Positions 23,045-34,787 of a stretch of DNA of 64,000 bases are shown here, in pieces. The notes beneath the pieces are model-generated. The model ran no database searches, had not been told where the DNA came from, and worked only from the letters and a program-made list of their open reading frames with translations. The DNA lies in NCBI GenBank assembly GCA_003667245.1, contig RCNN01000075.1, positions 1-64,000 of the forward strand, given 5' to 3'. Position numbers and translations under genes: made by a program. Every line of letters starts with the position of its first letter. The stretch's first letter is position 1. The DNA comes from Heterostelium multicystogenum. Taxonomy: Eukaryota > Evosea > Eumycetozoa > Acytosteliales > Acytosteliaceae.

Positions 23045-25095
23045 ATGAATAAATCTCTATTTATTTATATTTTCAATAATAAAATATTAAATAAGATAAT
23101 ATTTAATTATGTCTATTGCATTTTAAGAAAGGATGATGAAGGGTACTATGTCAGGAAACAATATAAGTGGCATCAGCTGATTAGAAAGCCCAAAGTTCTT
23201 GCTGGTAATGGATATCTTGATTTATTGATAGCACATTTCAAATCAAACCAATGCAGCGCAAAGAGTGAACATCTTATTGTTACAACTCTATGGAATGCAA
23301 TTAGCTCCGCAAGTTTGGATATAGTCAAATATATCGTGGAGGATCTTAATGTTGAGAGAAGATTCATTTATCACGGCTTCAAAGAGGATTTGGACCTATT
23401 TTCTTTGGCAATTGTCAAGAAGATCGATCCAGTCGTTCAATACTTCATGAGCTTGGAGGATGTGAAGGATCATCTTGATTATCCGCTCGCTTTGTTGTCA
23501 GCAGTAAAAGCAAATAACCAAGCACTTATTGAGATGCTCTCTGAAAAAGCTGCGGTTGGAAAGAACATTTATGGCTCTGATCTGTTTGATCAAGCGGCGC
23601 AAGATGGAAATGTGGAGTTAATTAAATGGCTAAGCTTACATAGGCATGAAGAAAGAAAAGGCAACAAAATGTATAAGAGAGCAATTGCCAATGACCATGT
23701 CTATGTCTTGGAGTATTTGAAGAACGAGAACATTGAGGAGATGTATTCCGGGGAAAGTGTTATTGATAAATCGATACATAAAGGAATTTCGAATGCCCTC
23801 AAATGGCTTCATATGAATGGATTTCAGTACCCTCCTAGTTATATCAATTCTTGTGTTACTGGAAACAATTTAGAGTTCTTGCGATATCTACACGAGAATA
23901 CGACTTTCCCAAATAAGCTCAGACGCAATAGAACTTGCTGCTTTACGAGGTCATCTGAGGATTTTAGAGTTTATTCATTTAAATCGCACTGAGACCTTTA
24001 GTGTAGGTGTAATGGACAACGCTGCATGTGGGAATCATTTCGAAATTGTGAAATTTCTCCATTCAAATAGAACTGAGGGCTGCTCAACCAGAGCAATGCA
24101 TAATTGTTCTCTTAATGGAAACCTTGAAATGCTCAAATGGTTTCATGAAAATAGAACAGAAGGTTGTACTAGCAATGCAATGGACTCGGCCGCTTACAAA
24201 GGAAACTTTGAAATGATAAAATGGCTTCATGAGAATAGAACCGAAGGTTGTACGAGAAACGCGTTATACTACTCAGTCAAGCATAGTTTAGACATGGTAA
24301 AATGGTTCCATGAGAACACAACTCTAGAGTTTCCTAGTGAATCAATCTCATCAGCTGCCGATCAAAAGCATGGAGGTTTGGAGATAGTAAAGTGGTTACA
24401 CGAAAACCGGACTGAATGCACGCATAATTCAATGTTTTTTCGCAGCGAGGAATGGAAATCTTGAAATGGTGAAATGGTTGTACTACAATAGATCCGAAAG
24501 GACATGCGACAATTTCTATCATGTAGTCATAGCTGGCCACTACGAAGTGGTGAAATGGATGCACGAGCACAATATAGTAGATCTGTCTCAAAACAACTAT
24601 TTAAAAATATGCATTAAACAGTAACTTGGAGCTATTCAAATATATCTATCACAATACTCCGAATCCCAGTTCATTCCAAATCATGGACCACGAATTTTTG
24701 TAGTCTCGATGTCATGAGGTGGCTGCATGAAAACACAACAGAAAGATGCTCGACCGTTGCTATGGATATTGCAGCATTTAATGGGAAGTTCAAAAACCAT
24801 CAAATGGCTGCATGAGAACCGTACCGAAGGATGCACTGCCGAGGCCATGGGTAACGCAATCCAATCCTATTCTTTAAAGATGGTTCGATGGCTGCATGAG
24901 AACCGTACCGAGGGATGTACCAATGAGGCAATGTCACATGCCGTAGACAGTGGTCAAATGGACTTTATAAAATGGGTTCACTACAACAGAACCGAAGCAT
25001 TTTCAGGAACCTATGAATACGTTTCCAAAAAGATATTAAGATGGTTAAAATTTCATCGACCCGACGATTTTAATTTAGAAGAAGAAGAGCTATAA
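23045..25095 (+). CDS. Ankyrin-like protein with WLHENRTEGCT repeats, frameshifted
   Basis: The start at 23045 (MNKSLFIYIFNNKILNKIIF) is preferred over an upstream in-frame ATG because this N-terminus is the usual opening of the family. From about 23900 a repeat of roughly 30 residues recurs: a small-residue helix (AMDSAAYKGNFEMIKW) followed by LHENRTEGCT. At least eight copies are visible up to 25000. The arrangement is that of divergent ankyrin repeats common in dictyostelids. Frame changes are needed near 23920-24010, 24440, 24600-24720 and 24790. No catalytic or membrane domain is seen. It probably acts as a protein-binding solenoid, with unknown partner. It belongs to the same broad family as the gene at 2002-4301 but has much more regular repeats. 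Confidence 0.8.
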
Positions 25096-25349
25096 TACAT
25101 AGTATCAACGTCAAACTAATGACAATATTCTCCAAATTCAACCATGATTTAATATTTAGACCCATTTTGATTGAAAATCACAGTGATGGTTGGCTTAGTG
25201 TTGAACATCATGTGTCGTTTTTTGTGTTTTTTTTGAGGTGATGTGTCACCTTTGGAATCCAATTTTTCTAATTTTTGGTGGGAGAAACACAATATAAAAT
25301 AGTCTGCTGAAATTAACTTTCCAACAGTTTTATTATTATTAGTAAAGAG

Positions 25350-26119
25350 ATGTTGGCTACAAGTAGGAGAAGTACGTTTACTTCTTCTGCTTCAGCTGGC
25401 GGAGGTGTGAGACGACGTCATCGTCTACTACCTTATAGTCACCTATTTAGTATATTGATATTGTTTTGTTTCTATGTGTCAACTAGCACTGCTATAATCA
25501 CCACCCAAATCCAACCAATTGTCACTCGATTGCCATGATCTAGGATTCACAGACTCACTTCTATGCTCTTCATGCAAGGATCTTGAAGAGTTTGTTGGTG
25601 ATGCAGAGTCGCCAGTCATAACTGAATGCAAAAAGTGTTGTTCATTAGAGGCTTCACAACAAAAGGTAAGCATGCAGATTGAATTGAACGATGCACAACT
25701 ACAGCACGAATCTCTAACAACAATCATTGTGTAAAGAAAACCTACGTCAGTGCAAAGCTGATCATCTGCAGATGAAAATTAGGTGCCTTCCCAAATATTA
25801 AGGATTTCATTGAACACAAGAGCAAGAACTTTGAGAAAGTTTCTGTAACTGTAAGTCCCGCTATCAAGCTTATCTGAACTAAACACATTGCAATACTAAC
25901 ACAACCAATCGCTATATAGTATCAAAGCGGTGCTTTACCAGTCATTGAAACTCACTGATACTGAGGGACAGGTGGAAAAGATCAGGTATGTATTTGCGCA
26001 AGCCAACTCTGAACTGCTACTATGAATGTTACTAATCAACAACAACTCACTCTTTCTTTAGCATTGATAAATGGAAAGTGGAAAACATTGAAGAGTTCTT
26101 GAAAGAGAGAGAATTGTAA
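25350..26119 (+). CDS. sep15: Selenoprotein F (Sep15) with in-frame UGA selenocysteine codon
   Basis: An ER-lumen thioredoxin-like selenoprotein that works with UDP-glucose:glycoprotein glucosyltransferase in glycoprotein folding. The signal sequence (LFSILILFCFYVSTSTAI) is followed by the Cys-rich binding domain LGFTDSLLCSSCKDLEEF..ECKKCCSLEA. Exon 2 reads YVSAKLIICR, then TGA at 25773-25775, then KLGAFPNIKDFIEHKSKNFE. The family's CxU redox motif is therefore C-R-Sec. The C-terminus is VEKIS-IDKWKVENIEEFLK and stops at 26117-26119. Three phase-consistent introns fit: 25666-25736, 25851-25919 and 25986-26061. Two single-base frameshifts are needed: near 25500, and near 25950 where an A appears to be missing. 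A SECIS hairpin lies 83 bases after the stop. Dictyostelids are known to make Sep15. Confidence 0.9.
25773..25775 (+). other. Selenocysteine (UGA) codon of SELENOF
   Basis: TGA in the frame of ..LIICR-TGA-KLGAFPN.. inside exon 2. Coding similarity to Sep15 continues directly on both sides without splicing, so it is read as Sec and not as a stop. Confidence 0.9.
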
Positions 26120-26805
26120 GGTCTAGAGTAGTTAGCGTTTTAATGTAGAGCCATGATTGGAATATGAAACATTGAATCAACATATAATCAAGAGAACTGT
26201 AATGACGATATACGTGATAACAATAGCAATTGCCATTTATATCTGAAACCAAATTTTGGATCATCATAATGAACATCGATATCTTTCATCACTTTTCCAT
26301 TTAGGTACGATTGTGCATCTGGTGACCATTATCTTTTCTCAGTTGCTTATATGTTTTGGTTTCAATGTAACAATATTGACCATCTTGCCATTCTACATTA
26401 AAAAAAAAGTACATTAAATAAAATCTGAATAGTTAAACTTATAACCAATTGTTGTTAAATGATAAATGAAACAGTAAGCCTTTATTAATGGACTGTTGTT
26501 TTAACTTGCAGCAAGTCATGTTTTGTGTTGTCTGTCTTGAGTTGGATTGTTTAATGTTGCCATTATATTGATTTTGCTTTGATGTGCAGAATTGATTGTT
26601 TGGATATGGATTGGATTGGATTTGATTTGATTGGATTTGATTTGATTGTAGGTGGAATTACAACAAATTACATAGTATACATTAATAATAAATATTTTGT
26701 TGTTTGTTTGTTGTTATTATAATTTATGGAACATTGATGTGTAGATTGGATTGGGATTGGAATTGGAGTTGGGGATGGTAATTGAGTGGATTGGTTCGTT
26801 TGAAT
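26120..26805. other. 3' region of SELENOF and convergent spacer
   Basis: Contains the SECIS, a possible alternative last exon for SELENOF (26305-26401) and a GATTGGATTT-type repeat at about 26600-26650. No separate gene is seen. Confidence 0.5.
26202..26246 (+). promoter_or_regulatory. SECIS element, type II-like
   Basis: In the 3' region of SELENOF. ATGA (26202-26205) and TGA (26244-26246) form the non-Watson-Crick core. A helix pairs GATATACGTG (26207-26216) with CATTTATATC (26234-26243), with one mismatch and one G-U. The unpaired AA (26219-26220) lies 13 bases after ATGA, and a mini-stem CAAT/ATTG with loop AGCA caps it, as in type II SECIS. Helix I below the core is weak in this sequence. 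Confidence 0.75.
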
Positions 26806-29590
26806 CTAATCCTTTAAAAAATTTAGTGGTGTTGGTCCTTGGTGCATCAGTGGTATGATCTTGGGGGGTGTCGCATTTGCTTGATTGTTGAGTGCTATAT
26901 ATGTTTTAAATTCACTGAGTGATGGTGCAACATAGTTAGTCAGCCTTGGATCGTGATGTCTCAGCTCTGGTGATCTGAACTGGTCAGAGACATGCTTTAT
27001 GTACACTTCAATATTTGTAAACAATTCCCTGTGATAATTATTGTTGTGGAAAATTAGTATATTTAAATTATGAGATGGATTGATGCTAAGGATACATACA
27101 AATCAATTGAAAATTCTTTGCTGTATTTGGTGAATTCAGGTGGTTTGGTGAATTGTGCGACTGGTGGCTGATTTTGGCTGGGATGGCGCTCGTTGAATTG
27201 ATTGTCGACTGCACTGTTGTTAGAGTATGAGTCATGTTGTTCGCTATTGGTGGTATTTTGTTGCTCATCCTGGATGCTTTGAGTTGATAGAGTCAGTGAC
27301 ATGTTTCTAGGTGGCACTGGTGGTGGGATTTTCTTGGTGACTGTGGAAGTAGGCATTGGAGTACCAGCGTGTGTTGTGGAACCATTGGCGACTTTGGGCT
27401 TTGAAATAGAAATTGAACTGGTGGACGATGTCAATCTAGATGAGCTGTTATAGTAGTGATCTGATTTGTCGTCTTTTTCTGGATACTTTGTAGGCGAGAG
27501 TGTCTTGTTGGTGGCCATGGTATTGTTATGCGTAAGCTTGCTAAACTCTGCAATTGAAAATCCCGACTGATACAACTCTGATCTTTTGATTCTGACCATT
27601 CTATAAAGTAAAATGTGATGATATGCATTTCTGACCGGTTGGTCCCAGTGAAGAAACAATTGATAGAAGTATTTGTGTAGCAAGAGATCACAGAAAAGAA
27701 CTCGACGATTGGTTCCCTGGAACGAGTCGGATGTATTGTACAACAGGTTGAGCGAACGTATCAAAACTTGGTGATGGTCAGCCGCAATGATATTGTCGAT
27801 TCCTTCGCAGAAAAAGTTGATGTCAAATGTTTCGGGAAGAACACCATACTCTTTGATCCAGAGCTCCACGATTCCAAGAGTGGATGCAACCGAGGCCAGA
27901 TCGAAAACACATGTCTTTAAAAATATAATTTTGATGAGGGCGTCAATCATCAGTGGATCGTTCTTGGTGCTGTTGATCAGTGCAAAGTGTGCATCTAAAG
28001 AAGGGGTGGCTTTTGGCTGTTGTGGCGGTATCGATTGATCGCGTGTCTTAATCTCATGCAACAGTGCATAGCACAATATAAAAAATCCTGGAATGCTCTT
28101 CATATCGACTGAATCACCCAACACATATTTACAAACAGTGATCCACTCTTTAAAAAATATAAAAAATAGATTCTCTTTTCTAGCTATATTATCAATCCAA
28201 CTGTCGAAATGATTGCGCAATCATGTCAGTAAAATTGATTGTCAATCAGGAAATTGATCAGTTTGCTTACCCATGTGGTATGTTTTCAATTTCTTTTTCG
28301 CAACTGTCGTACTGCATCATCAGTGGATGAAATGGCAACTTATCTGGTCTTTCTCCAACTATATTCAGATGTTGTACTATTGGTATTTATGTCAGTAGCG
28401 ATTCTAAATATCACATCATTTACAATTGGCTTACAATTTTGGGGACATGGATAATAGGTTGCTATATCTTTAATCTCTGTTTCTGGCGGTGTCAAGGCGT
28501 CCAATAGGATTTTGGCAACCTTTGGTATTCTGAAAAATGCAATCACAATAAACTTGGCAGAGAATTGCGAGAGTGGAAGTGAGAGGAACGGTGTGGTTAT
28601 GATGGTGTTGGCAACGAAAGAAAATGTTTTGTAAAGTTTGAGACGATATTTGGTGAGTATGTCGGAGCTCCAGGGCTTTGAGGTGAGTGGATCGAGCAGT
28701 GGCGACACTGCAGTGTCGAATTCACGTCGTCTGGCAATCAGTAGAATGGTTTTGTAGAACAGTGAAAAGTCTTTTTCCAAACTAGAGAATCGCTCGACGA
28801 ATCCATTGAGTAATCCCCAGAGTTGCAGCATTGATTCCCTGCAGGTGATGGTCACCATCTTGTTTGACTTTATACTGTTGATGATGGTCGATCCTGCTGT
28901 TGAAGACGATGGTTGATCCGCTTGCTGTTGTTGTAATTTATGTTCTTTTTCTTTCTCTTTTAGACTGACGACCTGGCTGATAAGGCCATTTCCATTTGCA
29001 CCGTCTGGGCTTGGTAGTCCACCATTGGAAGTGCTATTTCCATTGAGATGTGGCACCGCCATTGGTGGTGATCCAGGAGGAGATGCTGAAGTTGGTGAAG
29101 GTGTATTGCTGTTTCCGTTGTGTACAGGTGGTGTAGACGAGCTTGGAGAAGGAGGTGGTGGTGGCATTCCACCGGATCCGCTTAGTGAAAAATCATTTGC
29201 ACCGCCATTGGCGTTCAACTGCTGTTGGTGCTTGCTTGGCTTATATGAAACGATCTCGAGAAGCAAAACAATCTCGAGCAGCAATGAATTTGCTTTGTTG
29301 AGCGAAGAGACTGACTTTTCACGCTTTTTCTCCTCAGTTGAGGCCAGTGCATCAAGTTGTGGTATCATAGCAATGATCGAATTCGCTTTTCTCTCGACCT
29401 GTCCACACCAGTTCTTATACTTTAACTTTGGTTTCTGTTGCTGTTGCTGCAGATTCTGTTGTTGCTGTTGTTGGTGCTGCTGCGAGGCCAGCCTCGGACT
29501 AGTCTCGCCCATCCCATTCTGTTGCTGTTGTTGGTTCTGGTCAACAAACTTTGCAATAAGCATATTCATCTTATTTGTAAGTTCATTCAT
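26806..29590 (-). CDS. Large Gln/Ser/Pro-rich helical protein, possibly DUF1765-like
   Basis: Starts MNELTNKMNMLIAKFVDQNQ at 29590, continues through poly-Gln and a Ser/Pro/Gly-rich linker, and then a helical domain: WGLLNGFVERFSSLEKDF, LDPLTSKPWSSDILTKYR and FIVIAFFRIPKVAKILLDAL. A frameshift near 28390 restores LNIVGERPDKLPFHPLMMQY. An intron (28270-28201) in phase 2 leads to WIDNIARKENLFFIFFKEW, then ILCYALLHEIK and GIDNIIAADHHQVLIRSLN. A second low-complexity region and an intron at about 27103-27033 precede the C-terminus, which ends PLMHQGPTPLNFLKD. The FFRIPKVAKILLDAL block recalls the DUF1765 fold seen in fungi and dictyostelids, but this is a weak recognition. There is no membrane segment or catalytic motif. 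An upstream exon cannot be excluded. Confidence 0.72.
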
Positions 29591-32500
29591 TTCTGCAGAA
29601 ATCGCCCAACTTCTAGTATACCATAAACAAAACAAATTTTAAAAAACAAACTCCTATTTTACAAACTGAATAATGACTCTCGTGCACTATTACTATTGCG
29701 CCTGTTCTGTTCTACTTCTACTACTTCTACTTCTACTTCTACTACTACACTACACTAGACTATTCTTGATTGCTAACTTTCTAGATTTATATTGTTACTT
29801 AGATTAAGATTGATTGCCCACTAATAAATTGATTAACTGATTGATGGATTGATGGATTGTTTGATAGATGGATGGATGGTGATACAATTATAATAATAAC
29901 ATATTGATACAAATAAATAAATAATGATTTGGTTGGTTGGTTGGTTGGTTGGTGATGTTGAAGTAATATTACGGATTGTTGACTTTGATTTGACTGTTGT
30001 AAGGAGACCTGATGTTTGGGACTTTGCCTGTCTTGGATAACCAGTACTCAGTATATCGGAATATCTTATGTTTTGTGTTTTTTTGATTTTAAGAAAACAA
30101 AAAAAAAAGTAAAAATAAAATGTGTTTGTTGTTGGCAATTGTCAGATGACTGATTGATTGATTGATTTGATGATATTATTTGGTGACTACTTGATTGGTT
30201 GATTTAATTTTGGTGATGATGAATATTGTGGATGATTATGTTTAATTATTATTTTTGTTGTTTGTTTGTTGTTAAAAATAAAAATTAAATTTAATAATAA
30301 TTTAAGAAAACACCATCAAGATATTTTTTTAATGAGTTGATGTCACTTTTGATTATCTTAGATTATCTATTAGAAATCTACTCTTTTTTTTTCTTGTCCT
30401 GTTGATATGAACTGAACTGAAATGACCTATTCTAGAAATCTAAATATAACTCTTTTCTTCAGTTATTATCAAATTTAGAGTGAATATTCTTCAATTCTGC
30501 TTGCCTCTACTCTGTCGAGTAAATTTAGAATGAAATAAAATAGAATTGAATTGAATTGAATTGAAAAGAAAAACAAGAAAGTAAATGAAAGATGGATAAT
30601 GTTAATTTATAATAATATTATTAATGTAATGATAATGGCTATTTAAATAGTATATTGGTGCCGTTATGAAGTGAGTAAGCGTAGTCGTGTTAATACGATT
30701 GTAGTGTAATGTAATTAAATTAATTATTGTAATTGACGCAAAATACAATACAACAACACACAATAAAAATAAAGTTTAAATTTTAATGAATGTAAACGTA
30801 GAGATTGGGAAGCAAGTAAGGAAAGAGCACACACAAGGGGCGCTGCGGCTGGCGTTTAATCTAATAATAATTTATACAGCACCAAAGTACAAAACCAACC
30901 CCATTCACAGAAATTTTTGTGGATTAAAAACAAAACAAACAAAAAAACCAAATCTAAATCAGAAAATGTGTGTTTCGAAAAAAATCTTTTTTTTCATCAA
31001 TGTAGTCCAGTTTTGAAGGGTTTTGCTGCCAGCAGTTAAATAAGCAACAATAATGTGGTAGACCAAATTTATCAATTTAGATATTTGTTGTATCAAGGGA
31101 CTTTGTTGGCCAAGCTGAAGAAAACAAAAAAAAATAAGGATAATGGTGATGATGGTGATGATCCAGAGTTAGGTACACACACTTTCATCAGTGGTAATAA
31201 TTCAATGCTAAAATCGTCGAATCATCCATCCGTCTAGACAACCATATCGTATCAAGCCAATCTAAGTATATCGTCTTTGTTTATCAACATCATGAAATAA
31301 AAATCCGAGTTCTTCTGTAATGGACTTCCATCTTTTGATTATCTGGTTTTATCCACATTTCACATTATGTGAATAGTTTTATTGGATGTTTTAAACAGTT
31401 ACATCGTAGCCAATTATTATCTCTGAATCTGAACAACGAACCTCAAAGTCTTTAATTAGTATTCTAATTAATTTGATGTCACTACTGATCAACCAAATTG
31501 TGTTATTAATTTCAAAATAGGGTAGTGGGAGGATAAAGTTGATATTCTACTACTTTTTTGCGAATGATGATATTATAGCAAGAAACCATCAACCCTACCT
31601 TTCTACTTTTATCTTCAACCGTTACACACTCCTCCACATGTGTAAAAAAGAAAAGATATTATTAAAATCGAAATCTGTCCACCGAACAACAAATTCCAAC
31701 AGGGATCGGTGTATCTAAATCGAGTTCAGTGTTGCACACAAATCAATTAAGATTGTGTCCTGGTAAGTTAGTTATGCTATACAGCGCAATAAAACAAACA
31801 GTAATACACTTTTCTCAAATTTAACAAACAAGCAAACAAGCAACAAGCAAGGAAGCAAAGAAGCAATCAAGCAAGCAAGTTGTAATATAACCTATGTATA
31901 TATATCTTAGTTATGTCTTGGTAAATAAGTACACAGGATTCACTTATTTGTAACAGTTGTTGAGTAGTAATTGTTATGTTGAAGGTGAGACTGTGGCGGG
32001 GGGGTAACTCGTCCAATGTATGAGTCACCTCATAATTCAAAGTTAAGAGATAGAGATAGTTACTTCTGAAAGCAACAAAACTCAAGTAAATTAATAATTT
32101 TTAAAAATTTTCGTTTTTTTTTTAAATTTTGAAAGGGGGTACAATTTTCAAATCGCGTTTCAAAAAAATAGTTTTTTTATTTTTATTTTTTATAATTTAT
32201 TTGATTTACTATTATTATATATTTATTTTATTTATATACATGTAAGTAACTTTATTTTAAATAGAGAAAAGCAAGAAAGTAGACATCTGTTTACTAACAT
32301 ATTCAATAATTTGATTAGTGTTATATTCATCATTAGAAGACTCCAAATAGATCTATTTCATATAACAGTGAATTCATACTACTTTTGGATTAGAAATAAT
32401 AATATTATAGATATAGATATAGATAAATAGATATAGTTATATCATCACATAAATACTAAAAACAAACAAATAATAATAGTAATAACTAAAGTTTGTTTGA

Positions 32501-32689
32501 GACATACAAAAACATAACACATACTATTTTCACATTTCACAAACTTAATAAAAAAACAAAAAAGTAACAAAATAACACGAAGAGCTTATAAGAAGATAGT
32601 GAGATATTAGGCTAGAAGGCATAGGATAGTTATAGGCAGCTGATATTTAGATTTAGAAGAGGGAAGGAATAGCGAAAGAAAGATAAACA
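29591..32689. other. Long intergenic region with simple repeats
   Basis: A divergent 3.1 kb spacer between the Gln-rich gene (-) and CK2 beta (+). It holds a TTCTAC repeat (29711-29755), GGTT units (29931-29953), AAGC/CAAG repeats (31824-31880), poly-T (32111-32122) and a short open stretch at 31053-31237. The end close to 32690 should be the CK2 beta promoter. No RNA gene was recognised. Confidence 0.5.
31053..31237 (+). other. Open stretch without start codon, possible exon
   Basis: Reads VVDQIYQFRYLLYQGTLLAK, then LKKTKKN, an acidic Gly/Asp run and HTFISGNNSMLKSSNHPSV before TAG at 31235-31237. The residue pattern looks coding, but no ATG lies in frame (the local ATG is followed by a stop). 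It could be the last exon of an unrecognised small gene, or chance. Confidence 0.25.
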
Positions 32690-33468
32690 ATGAATATGGA
32701 TAGAAAGTTTAACAATAATCATAAAGAGTCATCGTCGGAGGAGGAAGATTCTCCACATTGAAGACGAGATTGCCATGGATTCCATGGTACTGCAATTTGA
32801 AGGGAAATGAATTCTTTGCAACTGTCGAAGAGGATTATATTCAAGACGACTTTAATTTGACAGGACTCAGTTCTTCGGTGCCACACTACGAGAGCGCACT
32901 AGGCATCATACTCGACTCTGATCCCGAGGAACCACTGAGCGAGGATCAACAGGAGAATCTTGAGAGATCTGCTGACATTCTCTATGGATTGATACACGCA
33001 AGATATATACTCACATCAAAAAGGACTGGCGCACATGAATGAGAAGTTTAAAAAGGCAGAGTTTGGACGTTGTCCACGTGTATTTTGTCAGAATCAACCA
33101 GTTCTCCAGTAGGACTCTCTGACATGCAAGGAGTAGACACCGTTAAGGTCTACTGTCCAAGATGTAATGATATTTTTAATCCAAAATATAGAAGACACTC
33201 ACGTATGTATTGTTTAACGTTGCTTTTACATTTGATATCCAACCGCGCACAGACCAACAACTAACATACCGACAACCTGTTGAATCTAGATATCGATGGT
33301 GCCTACTTTGGAACTACATTCCCACATTTGTTATTAATTACCTACCCAGAGTTGGCCCCACCAAAACCACACCAAATCTATGTCCCCAAAATATATGGTT
33401 TCAAAATTCACAAGTCGGCAAGAGAGAGAACTCTCCAACACCAACAAAAGGTTAGAGCTAACAAATAA
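32690..33468 (+). CDS. csnk2b: Casein kinase II regulatory (beta) subunit
   Basis: The regulatory subunit that dimerises and tethers two catalytic CK2 alpha chains. The N-terminus ([20 protein letters not shown]) keeps the acidic Ser cluster used for autophosphorylation. Then come [45 protein letters not shown] and the zinc-binding dimer interface [19 protein letters not shown]. An intron (33203-33289, GTATGT..ATCTAG) joins RRHS to [16 protein letters not shown]. The C-terminus reads [19 protein letters not shown] and is short, as in lower eukaryotes. Frameshifts occur near 32755, 33028 (five As) and 33110. All four zinc cysteines are present. Start, order and length (about 225 residues) match the family closely. 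Confidence 0.94.
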
Positions 33469-33741
33469 AATAAAATAATACAGATAAAATAATAAATAAA
33501 TAATATAAATCACCATATCAAAATAAAATAAACAAGTTCACTATTTACAACATTACATATCAAATACTTCTTTCTTCTTTCATTCTTATATATATTATTG
33601 TGTTCTTTATTGTTTATAAATATATATATACAGTCTTTGTAACTTTCTTTTAAAAATACCCAAAAGTGTAATGTAACATGTTCAAACATCTTGTTTTCAA
33701 TGAACTACTACTATAATAATCATATTCCTATGGTCTTTCTT

Positions 33742-34787
33742 CTATGATAATTCTAATCTACAGAATGGACAAATCTTGCTGTCCTCCAGCCACTTTGATA
33801 TGCAACCGGGATGGAATTGATGATTGCATACTGGTAGTTCATTTACGATAATATCTTCTTCGAAATCTTCCAAACAAATTGTACATCTACAAATAATCAT
33901 GTTGATTAGTATTCTAGAAACTCCTATTGTGATTAGCGGGCATTATTAAAATACCTTTGTTCTTCAGTGGATTGCTTATGTTTATATTTCACTTCTTTAA
34001 TCTTCTTCTTCATTACTTCGGTTGCACCAATTTTAACTGGCTCCAACTTTGAGAGTGCTTCGTAGGAAAGATCGATTTCTTCCTCCTCTTCCTCCTGATA
34101 AATATGTGCAGATTGCTCGAAGTTTCTTTGCAACTCTGTGAACACAAGTCAATAGATTAGTTATTAGTTATCCACGTGATTATCTACTCCTCCACTGTTA
34201 TATCGTACCTTCTTGCATCTTTCTCGCCATTTCTCTGTCTTCTTGCTCCATTAGTTCTTTCTCTAGTAATTTGTTAATAACTTCTTCGTTCTCTTTGTCA
34301 TATCTTCTCAAGTCTTGGAATGTTGATATCAATGGTGGCGAGTTTCTAAATGGTGAGTGTGCATGGTTGTTTGATGAAGAGTTATTGTTTGTTGTGGTCG
34401 TAGTAGTAGTTGTAGTTGTGGTAGTTGTAGTCGAGGTTGTTGGTTGATTATAGGTTTGTTGTGTCAATGAAAGTGGGGGAAGTGCATTTCCATAGCTGCT
34501 GGTGTTACCGCTTCCGCTATAGGTTCCGCTATATCCACTACCACCAACGAGTCTACCGCTTCCACTGGTTTCTGGTATGTTTGATAGCGCTGCTAATGGC
34601 CAGTTGTGAGGATATTCTGGGTGAGGTAGACAATCCACTGAATCCTGAGCCACCAACAACACCACCGCCACCAAAGAGCTGTCTTCCAAAGAAAGTTGTC
34701 TTTGAAGGTGACTTTTGGCGCAAATAGGTCGTGCTCTGACTTTTGCAAAGCGGTGTTTCCTACATCATTCTTCTTGTTTGGTTTCAT
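33742..34787 (-). CDS. RING-H2 E3 ubiquitin ligase with Thr/Asn-rich linker
   Basis: Starts MKPNKKNDVGNTALQKSEHD at 34787 and passes through a Gly/Ser-rich region (one or two frame changes near 34590-34720) and poly-Thr/poly-Asn. A charged helix follows (KENEEVINKLLEKELMEQED). Intron 34208-34136 joins in phase to ELQRNFEQSAHIYQEEEEEE, a coiled-coil-like acidic segment. Intron 33954-33887 splits the Arg before the RING: CTICLEDFEEDIIVNELP, CNHQFHPGCISKW and CPFCRLELS, then stop at 33742-33744. The ring is C-x2-C..C-x1-H-x2-H-x2-C..C-x2-C, the H2 type, placed at the extreme C-terminus. Such proteins usually pass ubiquitin directly from E2 to substrate. No membrane segment is seen, and the substrate is unknown. 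Confidence 0.85.

Noticed and set aside
23045..25095. Giant-virus origin of the ankyrin-like repeats
   Set aside because: Giant viruses have similar repeats, but the N-terminus and companion gene at 2002-4301 fit the native dictyostelid family; nothing else viral is nearby.
29025..29642. Long + strand open frame rich in Cys and Gly
   Set aside because: It is the complement of the poly-Gln and Ser/Pro/Gly-rich segment of the minus-strand gene at 26806-29590; the Cys runs are reversed Gln codons.
30786..31016. 76-codon + strand frame
   Set aside because: Composition dominated by Lys/Asn from A-rich DNA and no recognisable motif; treated as chance.
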